A DNA stretch of 64,000 bases from Constrictibacter sp. MBR-5 (GTDB lineage Bacteria; Pseudomonadota; Alphaproteobacteria; JAJUGE01). Of the stretch, positions 51,878-60,876 are shown in pieces; within the stretch, counting starts at the first letter, position 1, and each line of letters begins with the position of its first letter. The stretch covers positions 1-64,000 of the forward strand of contig NZ_JBEPTK010000008.1 of assembly GCF_040549485.1 (NCBI RefSeq), given 5' to 3'. The translations under genes and the position numbers were made by a program. A model generated the notes under the pieces. That model was given only the letters and a program-made list of their open reading frames with translations. It had not been told where the DNA came from and searched no databases.

Positions 51878-54084
51878 GCCGCATGCCTCGTCTGCTGCGT
51901 CCAGAGCTGGCGATAGACAGGATTCCGCGACAGCAGCTGATCGTGCCGGCCCAGGTCGGCGACCCGCCCGCGATCGATCACCAGGATCGCGTTCGCGTCG
52001 ACCAGCGTCGACAGCCGGTGCGACACGATCACGACGGTCCGGCCGCTCGAGATCCGGCGAAGATTGTCGCGAACCAGCGCCTCGCTCTCCGGATCGAGGG
52101 CACTGGTGGCCTCGTCGAAGATGAGGATCCGCGGATCGGCCACCAGCGCACGGGCGATCGCCAGTCGCTGCTTCTGGCCGCCGGACAGGTTCTCCGCATT
52201 CTCCTCGAGAACGGTCTCGAAGCCGCGCGGCAGGCGTTCGATGAATTCGGTCGCCCCGGCCATCTCGGCGGCACGGGCGACTTCGTCGGGGGTAGCGTTC
52301 GGCTTTCCGGCGAGGATGTTGTCCCGCACCGTGCCCCGGAAGAGAAAGCTGTCCTGCAGCACCACGCCGATGCTGTTCCGCAGATGCACCAGGTCGATCT
52401 CGCGAATGTCGAAGCCGTCCAGACGGAGCAGCCCCTGCTGGATCGGGTAGAGACCCTGGATCAGTCGCGTGATCGTGGTCTTTCCGGACCCGCTCTTGCC
52501 CACGACGCCGAACAGGCTGCCGGCGGGGATCTTGAAGGAGATATCGTCCAGCGCCGGCCGTCCGTCCGCGCCATAGCGGAACGTGACGCCTTCGAACTCC
52601 AGCGCTCCGCCGAGGTCGGGGCGGAGGCCCGCCCCCTGCACCGCCTGCTCGGGGCGCTGGTTCATCAGCTGGCCCAGCATGCGCACCGAGAGCGCGACGT
52701 CCTGATACTCGTGAACCATGGTGACGATCTGCACCAGCGGCCCGGAGACCCGGTTGGCCAGCATGTTGAACGCGACCAGCGCACCGATCGTCATCGAACC
52801 GTCGAAGACCGCCATCGCGCCGAAGCCGATGATGGCCACCATCATCATCTTCTCGACCATCCCGGTGAGGGACTGGGCGGTGGTCGACACCGTCTCCACC
52901 CGCGCCCGGACCGCCACGGTCTGCGCCGAGCGATCGTCCCACAGCCGCCGCTGCCGCGGCTCCATCGCGAGCGATTTCACCGTCCGGATCCCGTGGACCG
53001 TTTCCACGAGAAGCGCCTGACGCTCGGCCTCCGCCTCGTACAGGTTCGCCAGCCGCCGCCGGAACGGCCCGACCAGCAGCGCCACGATACCGCCCACCAG
53101 CGCCGTGAAGGCCAGCACCACGCAGGTCAGCTCGACGCTGTACATCAGGAGGACGGGAATGAAGACGAACAGCGAGAGGCCGTCGAGCAGCGTCAGGAAC
53201 AGGCGGCCGGTCAGAAACTCGCGTATCCGCCCGGTCTGCTGCATGTGTTTGACGAGCACGCCCGCCGAGGCGCGCTCGAAGAGGCTGATCGGCAGGCTGA
53301 GAAGGTGGCCGAATGTGCGCGTCGCCACACGGATGTCGATGCGATTGGACGCGAACAGCAGCAGATAGCGGCGCAGGAAGGAGAACGCGGCGTCGAAGGC
53401 CAGCGCGACCAGCACGCCTGCTGTCAGCACGTAGAGGGTCTGGTAGCTCTCGTGCACCAGGACCTTGTCGATCACCAGCTGGAAGAAGATCGGCGTGACC
53501 AGACCCAGCGCGTACAGAAGGACGGCTGCGACGGCGACATCCGCGAACAGCCGGCGCTGCCGGAGGATCTCCGGAACGAACCAGCGGAATCCGAAGGGCT
53601 GATCGGGATCCGCCAGCCGGTAGCTGCGCTTCAGCAGCAGGATGTCGCCGCTCCACCGTTCCCGGAAGCGGGCCTCTGTGACGTCCATCAACTCCGGACG
53701 CACCGCCAGCGGATCCAGCACGCGGACGACCCCCTCGCCCTGCGCGTCGCCGTCTGCTTCCGCCGCGATGATCCTTCCGATGCCGGCGACGAGGATCCAG
53801 TTGCCGTTCGTAAGGCGCGCCATCGCCGGATAGGCCTGGCCGAGTTCGGTCAGCTCGTTCCAGCCGACGCTGCGGGCCCGCGCCTTCAGGCCGAGGTCCC
53901 GGGCCATGCGCACCAGCATGGTGTCGTCCACGGCCTCCTCGCCGATCGCATAGTCGTGCACGAGGCGGTGGACGCTGACGTCGAGCCCGTGATGCCGCGC
54001 GACGAGTGCGAGGCAGTGGAGCCCCGTATCGCCGGAGATGGGAGCTGAACCGGGTGCCGGTGCCGGTGCCTCGCTCATCGTCAC
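51874..54084 (-). CDS. Type I secretion ABC transporter (HlyB type)
   Basis: 736 residues from the GTG at 54084 (an ATG two codons in, at 54078, is also plausible). An N-terminal C39-like domain (about 15-150) lacks the catalytic Cys: the usual D/E-C-G-x-x-C is DTGLHC, with Thr20 at the catalytic position, so it binds and does not cleave substrate. A six-helix membrane domain (about 165-450) follows, then the ATPase with Walker A GKSGSGKTT (about 528-536), signature NLSGGQKQRLAIARA (about 630) and Walker B ILIFDEATSALD. It exports proteins with uncleaved C-terminal signals directly out of the cell. Confidence 0.92.
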   Translation of the reverse strand: MTMSEAPAPAPGSAPISGDTGLHCLALVARHHGLDVSVHRLVHDYAIGEEAVDDTMLVRMARDLGLKARARSVGWNELTELGQAYPAMARLTNGNWILVAGIGRIIAAEADGDAQGEGVVRVLDPLAVRPELMDVTEARFRERWSGDILLLKRSYRLADPDQPFGFRWFVPEILRQRRLFADVAVAAVLLYALGLVTPIFFQLVIDKVLVHESYQTLYVLTAGVLVALAFDAAFSFLRRYLLLFASNRIDIRVATRTFGHLLSLPISLFERASAGVLVKHMQQTGRIREFLTGRLFLTLLDGLSLFVFIPVLLMYSVELTCVVLAFTALVGGIVALLVGPFRRRLANLYEAEAERQALLVETVHGIRTVKSLAMEPRQRRLWDDRSAQTVAVRARVETVSTTAQSLTGMVEKMMMVAIIGFGAMAVFDGSMTIGALVAFNMLANRVSGPLVQIVTMVHEYQDVALSVRMLGQLMNQRPEQAVQGAGLRPDLGGALEFEGVTFRYGADGRPALDDISFKIPAGSLFGVVGKSGSGKTTITRLIQGLYPIQQGLLRLDGFDIREIDLVHLRNSIGVVLQDSFLFRGTVRDNILAGKPNATPDEVARAAEMAGATEFIERLPRGFETVLEENAENLSGGQKQRLAIARALVADPRILIFDEATSALDPESEALVRDNLRRISSGRTVVIVSHRLSTLVDANAILVIDRGRVADLGRHDQLLSRNPVYRQLWTQQTRHAA

Positions 54085-54112
54085 GCCCCGTCGCGGCGGC
54101 TGCGCCGGCGGC

Positions 54113-54418
54113 TCAGTTGAAGTTCGGCGAGGCGTTCCGGCCCACGGGCTCGGCTGCCGGCGATGCCGTGTCGCGTATCGGAAGGACGATCCGCCGATCG
54201 ACCGGCTTGGTTTCGGCCAGTCCCGCCACCGCCTTCTGCATCAGCTTGACCGCCTCGGCGAACGCATCGCCCGGCATGATGACGCGCTGCCGGACCACGG
54301 GCTTCGGGTTGTTGTGGGCGTCGCGCTGGTCGTGCGACAGGCTGACGAAGTCGATCCGGACGATCGACCCGGTGACGGTGATCTCGCCGACGCCGTCGGC
54401 ATACAGTTCTTCGCGCAT
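54113..54418 (-). CDS. Small soluble protein in the type I secretion operon, unknown function
   Basis: 101 residues. The N-terminal half has a beta-strand pattern (GEITVTGSIVRIDFVSL), followed by RQRVIMPGDAFAEAVKLMQKAVAGLAE, a strand-helix unit that superficially recalls DUF3467-like proteins. The C-terminal ~25 residues are Pro/Ala-rich and probably disordered. No signal peptide and no cysteines. It lies 26 bases after the CobW gene and 28 before the exporter gene, so it is probably a dedicated accessory such as a cytoplasmic chaperone or regulator. That role is inferred from position only. Confidence 0.7.
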   Translation of the reverse strand: MREELYADGVGEITVTGSIVRIDFVSLSHDQRDAHNNPKPVVRQRVIMPGDAFAEAVKLMQKAVAGLAETKPVDRRIVLPIRDTASPAAEPVGRNASPNFN

Positions 54419-54444
54419 GGCTCATGTCCTTTCGGTGATGCGGG

Positions 54445-55698
54445 TTAGGCGGAGCGTGCCGCCGCGGCGTGGCCGTGCGGGTGGTGGTGTGCGAGCGACG
54501 TCCAAAGCGAAAGCGAGTCCCGCAGGCCCTCGAAATGCCGCGGATCGAAACGGTCGGCCGGGCCGGTGAGGCAGGCGTCGAGGGCCGAGCGGATCGCGGC
54601 TTCGTCGATGCCCGTTCCGATGAAAACGAGTTCCTGCCGCCGGTCGCCCCAGACGGGCGACCAGTGCCGCCGCATCATCTCGTGGAACACACGATGGTTC
54701 GGCCAGAGAACGCGCGGCACGGTCGTCCACCACTGTCCGCGCGCCTCCATCCGGCGCTGCCGCCCCGTCCAGGACAGATGGCAGAGCTGGTCCGGACGCG
54801 TCGCCAGCCAGAAATGGCCTTTCGCGCGCAGGACGCCGTGCCATCGCCGCTGCGCGAACGCTGCCAGGGCAGCGGGGGCGAACGGCCGGCGGGCCCGATA
54901 GACGAAGCTCGATATCCCGTATTCCTCGGTTTCCGGGACATGGTCTTCCGGGGCGTGCAGCGCCTTGTGCCAGAGCGGCCGCCGCGCCGCGCGGCGCTCG
55001 TCGAACAGGCCGGTGCCCATCGCCTCGACGGCCGGCACGACGCCGTACGAGGTCTCGATCACACGCGCCTCGGGGTTGAGCGCTCTCAGGATCGCGCGTA
55101 CGCGGCGGAGATGATCCGGCGTCACGTCGCGCGCCTTGTTCACGATCAGCACATCCGCGAACTCGATCTGGTCGGCCAGCAGATCGGCCAGTGTCCGGCC
55201 GTCGTCGGTGCCGGCGGCCAGCCCTCTGTCGCAAAGCGTATCGAGGCTGCCGTACAGGTCCGGGAGGTCGATCGCGTCGACCACGGCGACCACCGTATCG
55301 AGGCGGGCGATATCGGCCAGCGAGCGGCCCGCCTCGTCCCGGAACGAGAAGGAGGCGGCGATCGGCAGCGGTTCCGCGATGCCGGTACTTTCGATCACGA
55401 GATAATCGAAGCGCCCGGTGCCGGCCAGGCGCCGCACCTCCGTCAGCAGGTCGTCCCGTAGCGTGCAGCAGATGCACCCGTTGCTCAGCTCGACGAGCTG
55501 CTCCTCGGTGCGCGCGAAGCCCGGCGTTCCGCCGCGGATCAGGTCGGCGTCGATGTTGACTTCGCTCATGTCGTTCACGATCACCGCGATCCGGCGGCTC
55601 TCGCGGCTGTTCAGGATGTGGTTCAGGACGCTGGTCTTGCCTGCGCCCAGGAAACCGGTGAGCAGTGTCGCGGGCAGGCGCTCGGGGCGCGCCGTCAT
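54445..55698 (-). CDS. CobW/COG0523-family metallochaperone GTPase
   Basis: 417 residues. P-loop GFLGAGKT (15-22), the hallmark metal-binding C-x-C-C (Cys75, Cys77, Cys78 in NGCICCTLRDD), ESTGIAEPLP, and the GTP-specificity motif VNKARD. The CobW C-terminal domain covers about 260-390. The protein ends in a His-rich tail (HHHPHGH) likely to bind zinc or another divalent metal. It resembles ZigA/YciC-type zinc chaperones. It begins 6 bases after the stop of the giant protein and continues into the secretion genes, a context I do not know for this family. It may load a metal into the giant protein before export. Confidence 0.9.
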   Translation of the reverse strand: MTARPERLPATLLTGFLGAGKTSVLNHILNSRESRRIAVIVNDMSEVNIDADLIRGGTPGFARTEEQLVELSNGCICCTLRDDLLTEVRRLAGTGRFDYLVIESTGIAEPLPIAASFSFRDEAGRSLADIARLDTVVAVVDAIDLPDLYGSLDTLCDRGLAAGTDDGRTLADLLADQIEFADVLIVNKARDVTPDHLRRVRAILRALNPEARVIETSYGVVPAVEAMGTGLFDERRAARRPLWHKALHAPEDHVPETEEYGISSFVYRARRPFAPAALAAFAQRRWHGVLRAKGHFWLATRPDQLCHLSWTGRQRRMEARGQWWTTVPRVLWPNHRVFHEMMRRHWSPVWGDRRQELVFIGTGIDEAAIRSALDACLTGPADRFDPRHFEGLRDSLSLWTSLAHHHPHGHAAAARSA

Positions 55699-55704
55699 CG
55701 CCGG

Positions 55705-58700
55705 CTACGCCGTGAGGTGGGTGTCGAAGACGACATCCACCCAATAGTTGGTCTGGTTGTAGCTCTCGGTCGGAAACACCCCCGACGGCCCGTAGGCGTA
55801 CACCCCGTTGCCGCCCGCCGTGGATGAGGCCAATGCGCGGAGCGGCCCATTGGAGAGTTCACCGCCGAAGAAGGCCGGCGTCGCGGAGTAGAAGCCGTTG
55901 GTGTGGTAGGAGGCGACGTAAGTGGTGTCCGCCGCGATCGCGACCGGGCTGGCGAAGCTCGCCGTCTGCCAGCCGCTCGCGGTCTCGGCGGTGAAGGTGG
56001 CGGTCGCGAGCAGCGACCCCGCCGCGGTCCAGATATGCGCTTCATGCGTCCCGACGTTTTCCGCAGCCTTGTAGAACCGCACGCCGGTGATGCTTCCGGC
56101 GACGTCGGCCTGGAACTTGATGCCCAGTTCCACGGGATCGGGATCGTTGGCGGCCAGGACCGCCGGCACGTCTCCGGACGAGAACAGGCTGAGGCCGATG
56201 CCCGGTTCGTTCACCGTCAGGCCGACCGTCGCCGACGCGCTGCCGCCGCGTCCGTCCGAGATCGTATAGTCGAAGCCGGCGGCGCCGCTGTAGCCGGCGT
56301 CTGGCGTGAAGGTGACGGTCTGCGCCACCGGGTCCAGGACGACGCTGCCGTTCGTCGCACTGCCGACCGCCGTGATCGTCAGCGGGTCGCCATTGCCGTC
56401 GGTGTCGTTCCCGGTCAGCGCCGCCGCCGCCAGGACCAGCGGCGTCTCGTGCGCGGTGCTGAAGCCCGCGTCCGCCACCGCCACCGGCGCCTGATTCTCC
56501 TCGACCGTCTCGTTATAGACGACGTCGACCCAATAGTTCGAGCCGTTGTAGCTGCCGGTCGGGAAGCTGCCCGGCGCGCCATAGGCGTAGACGCCGTTGC
56601 CGCCTCCCGCCGCCGAGGACGGCGCGCGCAGGGGCCCGTTCACCGTTTCGGCAGCGAAGTAGTTCGCGTCGACCGCATAATTGCCGTTGGTGTGATAGGA
56701 GGCGACGTAGGTGGTGTTCGCCGCGATCGCGACCGGGCTGGCGAAGCTCACCGTCTGCCAGCCGCTCGCCGTCTCGTTGGTGAAGGTGGCGGTCGCGAGG
56801 ACGGTGCCGGAGGCCGTCCACAGCCGCCCCGTGTGCACGCCGGTATTCTCCGGCCCCTTGTAGAAGCGGATGCCGGAGATCGTGCCCGCACTGTCCGCGC
56901 GGAACTTGACGCCCAGTTCTACGGGATTGGGATCGCCGGAAGAGATCGTCCCGGGCACGTCTCCGGACGAGAACAGGCTGAGGCCGATGCCCGGTTCGTT
57001 CACCGTCAGGCCGACCGTCGCCGACGCGTTGCCGCCGCGTCCGTCCGAGATCGTATAGTCGAAGCCGGCGGCACCGCTGTAGCCGGCGTCCGGCGTGAAG
57101 GTGACGGTCTGCGCCACCGGGTCCAGGACGACGCTGCCGTTCGTCGCACTGCCGACCGCCGTGATCGTCAGCGGGTCGCCATTGCCGTCGGTGTCGTTCC
57201 CGGTCAGCGCTGCCGCCGCCAGGACCAGCGGCGTCTCATGCGCGGTCGTAAAGCCCGCGTCCGCCACAGCCACCGGCGGCTGGTTCTCCTCGACCGTCTC
57301 GTTGTAGACGACGTCGACCCAGTAGTTCGAGCTGTTGTAGCTGTTGTTCGGGAAGCTGCCGGGCGCGCCGTAGGCGAAGACGCCATTGCCCCCGACAGCA
57401 GCTGAAGATGGCGCGCGCAGCGGGCCGTTCACCGTCTCGGCGGTGAAAAAGTTCACATCCAGCGCGTAGTTGCCGTTGGTGTGGTAGGACGCGACATAGG
57501 TCGTGTTGGCAACGATCGCGACCGGGCTGGCGAAGCTCACCGTCTGCCAGCCGCTGGCCGTCTCGTTGGTGAAGGTGGCGGTCGCGAGGACGGTGCCGGA
57601 GGCGGTCCACAGCCGCCCCGTATGCACGCCGGTATTCTCCGGCCCCTTGTAGAAGCGGATGCCGGAGATCGTGCCGGCGCTGTCCGCCCGGAACTTGACA
57701 CCCAACTCCACGGGATCTGGATCGCCGGAGGACAGGATCGCCGGAACGGCGGCGGGCGAGAACAGGCTGAGGCCGATCCCGGGCTCGGTCACCGTCAGGC
57801 CGACCGACGCCGATGCGCTGCCGCCGCGTCCGTCCGAGATCGTATAGTCGAAGCCGGCGGCACCGCTGTAGCCGGCGTCCGGCGTGAAGGTGACGGTCTG
57901 CGCCGCTTGGTTCAGCACGACGCTCCCGTTCGTGGCACTTCCGACCGCCGTGATCGTGAGGGGGTCGCCGTTGGCGTCCGTGTCGTTCGCCGTCAGCGCC
58001 GCCGCCGCGAGAACCAGAGGCGTCTCGTGCGCCGTCGTGAAGCCCGCGTCGGCCACTGCCACCGGCGGCTGGTTCGGCTCCTCCTGGAAGACGACGTCTA
58101 CCCAATAGTTCTGATCGAGATAGGTCCCGTCCGGGAATGTGCCGACATCGCCGTAGCCGTACACGCCCGCACCGTTGGATGCGGTGAGCGGGCCGCTCTG
58201 GCGGGGCGCATCGAAGTAGCCGGTATCGACGGAATAGCGCCCCGCACTGTGGTAGGAGGCGACATAGGTGGTGCCGGCCGCAATGGCGACCGGCTGTGCG
58301 AAGCTCACCGACTGCCACCCGCTGGTCGTCTCGTTGGTGAACGGCGCCGCGGCGAGCAGCGTCCCGGAGGCGGTCCACAGGTGGGCCGTATGCTGGCCCT
58401 GGTTGAGAAAGCTCTTGTAGAAGCGGACGCCGGTAATGCTGCCGTTCGTCTGAGCCGTGAACCGCAGGCCGAGTTCGATCGGCATGTTGTCGTCGACATA
58501 GAGGTCGGCCGGCACGTCCGCATAAGTCCAGAAGCTCGACGTCTCGGGCAATGTCACGGTGACCGCCCGTCCCGGCCCCGGTGTCTCCAGGTTCAGGCTG
58601 TCGTCGACCGCGCGCGACAGGATCGGATAGCTGCCGACCGGCCCCACCTGCCCGGTGTAGCTCCACGTCTCACGACCGGTCGCCTTCCGCCACGAGTTGC

Positions 58701-60876
58701 CGCCGTCCAGCGACACCTCGATGCCCGCCACCTTTCCGCCGCCGCCGTCCGCAGCCGTCCCGGTTATGGTGACCGTCTGGCCGTCGACGAACGTCGCCCC
58801 TTCGAAAACCGCCGATATCTGCGAGGACGGCGCCAGTGCATCGGACGATGGTGCGGCGAGAACCAGGCTGGCTTCGAGCGTGTCCGGCTGGATGCCCATG
58901 TCCGCGAACAGGTTGACCATCGCCTGCTGCACGTTGGGATCGGTCGGGGTCGGCTCGTTGTCGTGGTTGTCGTCCAGTCCCCACGACCAGTAGACGGTGC
59001 CCGCCCCGAACACGATGGCGCCGCTCTCGGCGCGATACATCGTCAGGCTGTGCGTCGCCTCGCCCGGACCGACGGTCGACCCGAAGTCCATCAGGAACGT
59101 GTCGACTTCCACCGTCGTCAGCGACAGGTTGATCAGGCCGGCCGGCCGGAAGCCGTTGTCGACGTCGGAATCCCACTCGTAACCCAGCAGATTGCCGACC
59201 AGCGCGCCGGTCTCGCCGACCTGCAATGTCGACATCCCCGTGTTGCGCCAGAACCGGAACTGGGAGAAGTCGTAGGGTACGCTGATCGTGTCGAGCCGGT
59301 ACGCGTCGACCTGGAACATTGTGCCGGTCAGGGAGTTCTCCGGCTCCTGCCCCTCGTCCCAGAAGCGTTCGTCGCGCCAGGTGCCCGTGCTGGTGCCACT
59401 GGGGTCGATGCTTGTTCCGGCCCAGGTCTCCTTGTAGCAGACGAGGGTGCGATAGGGCATGCCGTCGCCGTCTATGCTCGTCTCCCAGCGGGCCTTCCAG
59501 TAGACCTCGTTGCCGCTGAAGAAGGAGAGATTGACCCCGGCGTCGCGCGCCGCCTCCACGTTCGCACGCTGTTCGGCGGTCCAGTATTCGTCGTGGCCCA
59601 CCGACAGGAACATCTGATGGTCCAGCAACTGCGCCCCGGCGCGCGCGGTATCGGCCCCGCCGATATAGGAGACGTCGTAGCCGTTCTGCTCGATCCAGCG
59701 GATCGCCGAATATTCGACGCCGAACAGATAGTTCTGCGGCCCCCAGGCGTAGATCTCGGAATGCAGGAACGGCCGGTTGTAGCTGACGGCGTAGGCGCGG
59801 CCGATCGCGTTCAGCCCGCAGCTGCAGTTGGGCGGGTTGTAGGAGATGATCTCCTCGGGATCGACCGGCACGTCGCCGCCATAGAAGTTGGCGCCGCCCC
59901 AGGGATTGTAGGCCTGCCAAGTCGTGTCCGACGTCTGGAAGACGATGTCGCTCGCGGTGCCGTCGCCGCGGACGACGAACGGAATCTCGTTGGCACCCTC
60001 GGTTCCATCCTGCCGGCGCATGACGGCCAGATAGACGCCCGAGACGGCATCCTCCGGGACCTCCCATTCGGCGGAGACACCCCAGTTGCCGCAGTCGATG
60101 AGGCCCCGCTCCATGTCCACGATCGGATGCGGCTGTACCTGCGGCGTCTCGCTCTGGCGCTCGATGGTCGCGACCTTCCGAGCGCCCATCCCGCCATAGT
60201 AACCGAGCCGGTAGATGTCGATGCGGTAGTCGGTGGAATCCGTGGCGATCTTGAAGCTGACCGTCTCGCCCTGGTCGACGCTGAATTCCGTCGCGAAGCC
60301 TTCGATGCTGCGGTCACGCTCCGTCAGGCGCCACTCGCTTTCCGGCGAACCCGGCAGGGCGTTTTCCAGCGCGATCCGTCCCAAGGTGGTAGGCGGCGCG
60401 ATTTCATCGCTCGCGGCGGGATTGACCGACACCCGGACGAATTCCGACGGGGGCGGCAGCACCTCCTCGATCCCCGGCACGGCCCAACCCGGGAGCTTTT
60501 CGACGGCCGTGTTGGCCGGCTGGACACGCAACCCCTCGGAAGAGGGCTGGAGCGGCGCCGGCGCATCCGGGACGGTGGACGCGCCCGATCCATCAGCCGA
60601 TGCCACGTCCCCGACGGCGGCGGCGACGTTCGCCTGCTCGTCGTCGGCGACCAATGCCGAACCGGCGGTCCTCGGCGCACCGGGCATGCCCTGCGGCCCG
60701 GCGGTCTCGTCCATCGCGGCGCCGCCTGCCTCGCTGCCGACCAAAGCCGTGGTGTCCGCCTCCGGCGCGCCGGCGGCGGTATCGGCCTGCAGCGGTTCAC
60801 CGGTGACCGCCGACAGGGCGAGGAAGCCTCGGGCGTCCGGCGAGCCGGCGGCGATTGCAGTATGGTCGCGGAGCAT
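55705..60876 (-). CDS. Giant repeat protein with dimethylformamidase-like domain and DUF4082/cadherin-like repeats, likely type I secretion substrate
   Basis: 1723 residues from the ATG at 60876 (AACGGGA upstream). There is no signal peptide. The first ~165 residues are Ala/Pro/Asp-rich and disordered. A large domain (about 170-650) resembles the C-terminal part of N,N-dimethylformamidase large subunits, with GHDEYWT (Tyr431), FFSGNEVYWK (Tyr459) and NLLGYEWD (Glu567). An Ig-like domain follows (about 680-775), then four DUF4082-type units of ~145 residues separated by three cadherin-like (Big_9/VCBS-type) units (start QPPVAVADAG, end SDGRGG). No RTX nonapeptides are seen. The C-terminus NYWVDVVFDTHLTA may hold the export signal. 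An alternative start upstream is unlikely, since that sequence is Arg-rich and low complexity. Function may be an adhesin or matrix protein with an enzymatic head. Confidence 0.85.
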   Translation of the reverse strand: MLRDHTAIAAGSPDARGFLALSAVTGEPLQADTAAGAPEADTTALVGSEAGGAAMDETAGPQGMPGAPRTAGSALVADDEQANVAAAVGDVASADGSGASTVPDAPAPLQPSSEGLRVQPANTAVEKLPGWAVPGIEEVLPPPSEFVRVSVNPAASDEIAPPTTLGRIALENALPGSPESEWRLTERDRSIEGFATEFSVDQGETVSFKIATDSTDYRIDIYRLGYYGGMGARKVATIERQSETPQVQPHPIVDMERGLIDCGNWGVSAEWEVPEDAVSGVYLAVMRRQDGTEGANEIPFVVRGDGTASDIVFQTSDTTWQAYNPWGGANFYGGDVPVDPEEIISYNPPNCSCGLNAIGRAYAVSYNRPFLHSEIYAWGPQNYLFGVEYSAIRWIEQNGYDVSYIGGADTARAGAQLLDHQMFLSVGHDEYWTAEQRANVEAARDAGVNLSFFSGNEVYWKARWETSIDGDGMPYRTLVCYKETWAGTSIDPSGTSTGTWRDERFWDEGQEPENSLTGTMFQVDAYRLDTISVPYDFSQFRFWRNTGMSTLQVGETGALVGNLLGYEWDSDVDNGFRPAGLINLSLTTVEVDTFLMDFGSTVGPGEATHSLTMYRAESGAIVFGAGTVYWSWGLDDNHDNEPTPTDPNVQQAMVNLFADMGIQPDTLEASLVLAAPSSDALAPSSQISAVFEGATFVDGQTVTITGTAADGGGGKVAGIEVSLDGGNSWRKATGRETWSYTGQVGPVGSYPILSRAVDDSLNLETPGPGRAVTVTLPETSSFWTYADVPADLYVDDNMPIELGLRFTAQTNGSITGVRFYKSFLNQGQHTAHLWTASGTLLAAAPFTNETTSGWQSVSFAQPVAIAAGTTYVASYHSAGRYSVDTGYFDAPRQSGPLTASNGAGVYGYGDVGTFPDGTYLDQNYWVDVVFQEEPNQPPVAVADAGFTTAHETPLVLAAAALTANDTDANGDPLTITAVGSATNGSVVLNQAAQTVTFTPDAGYSGAAGFDYTISDGRGGSASASVGLTVTEPGIGLSLFSPAAVPAILSSGDPDPVELGVKFRADSAGTISGIRFYKGPENTGVHTGRLWTASGTVLATATFTNETASGWQTVSFASPVAIVANTTYVASYHTNGNYALDVNFFTAETVNGPLRAPSSAAVGGNGVFAYGAPGSFPNNSYNSSNYWVDVVYNETVEENQPPVAVADAGFTTAHETPLVLAAAALTGNDTDGNGDPLTITAVGSATNGSVVLDPVAQTVTFTPDAGYSGAAGFDYTISDGRGGNASATVGLTVNEPGIGLSLFSSGDVPGTISSGDPNPVELGVKFRADSAGTISGIRFYKGPENTGVHTGRLWTASGTVLATATFTNETASGWQTVSFASPVAIAANTTYVASYHTNGNYAVDANYFAAETVNGPLRAPSSAAGGGNGVYAYGAPGSFPTGSYNGSNYWVDVVYNETVEENQAPVAVADAGFSTAHETPLVLAAAALTGNDTDGNGDPLTITAVGSATNGSVVLDPVAQTVTFTPDAGYSGAAGFDYTISDGRGGSASATVGLTVNEPGIGLSLFSSGDVPAVLAANDPDPVELGIKFQADVAGSITGVRFYKAAENVGTHEAHIWTAAGSLLATATFTAETASGWQTASFASPVAIAADTTYVASYHTNGFYSATPAFFGGELSNGPLRALASSTAGGNGVYAYGPSGVFPTESYNQTNYWVDVVFDTHLTA
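55720..58500 (-). repeat. In-frame tandem repeat, 789-bp period
   Basis: Within the giant gene, one cadherin-like plus one DUF4082 unit repeats with a period of exactly 789 bases (263 codons). For example the unit starts TTCTCCTCGACCGTCTCG at 56495 and at 57284, and the equivalent position in the next copy is 58073. Copies 56495-57283 and 57284-58072 are nearly identical over long stretches; the outer copies have diverged more. Such identity suggests recent duplication or gene conversion. Confidence 0.9.

Noticed and set aside
50480-53656. A single long minus-strand frame joining HlyD to the ABC exporter region
   Set aside because: Only its last 465 codons are HlyD, with its own ATG in a 4-base overlap. 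The upstream part is an out-of-frame shadow of the exporter, so no fusion is implied.
55720-58500. CRISPR-like array
   Set aside because: Repeats are 789 bases long, in frame and encode known beta domains; there are no spacers.
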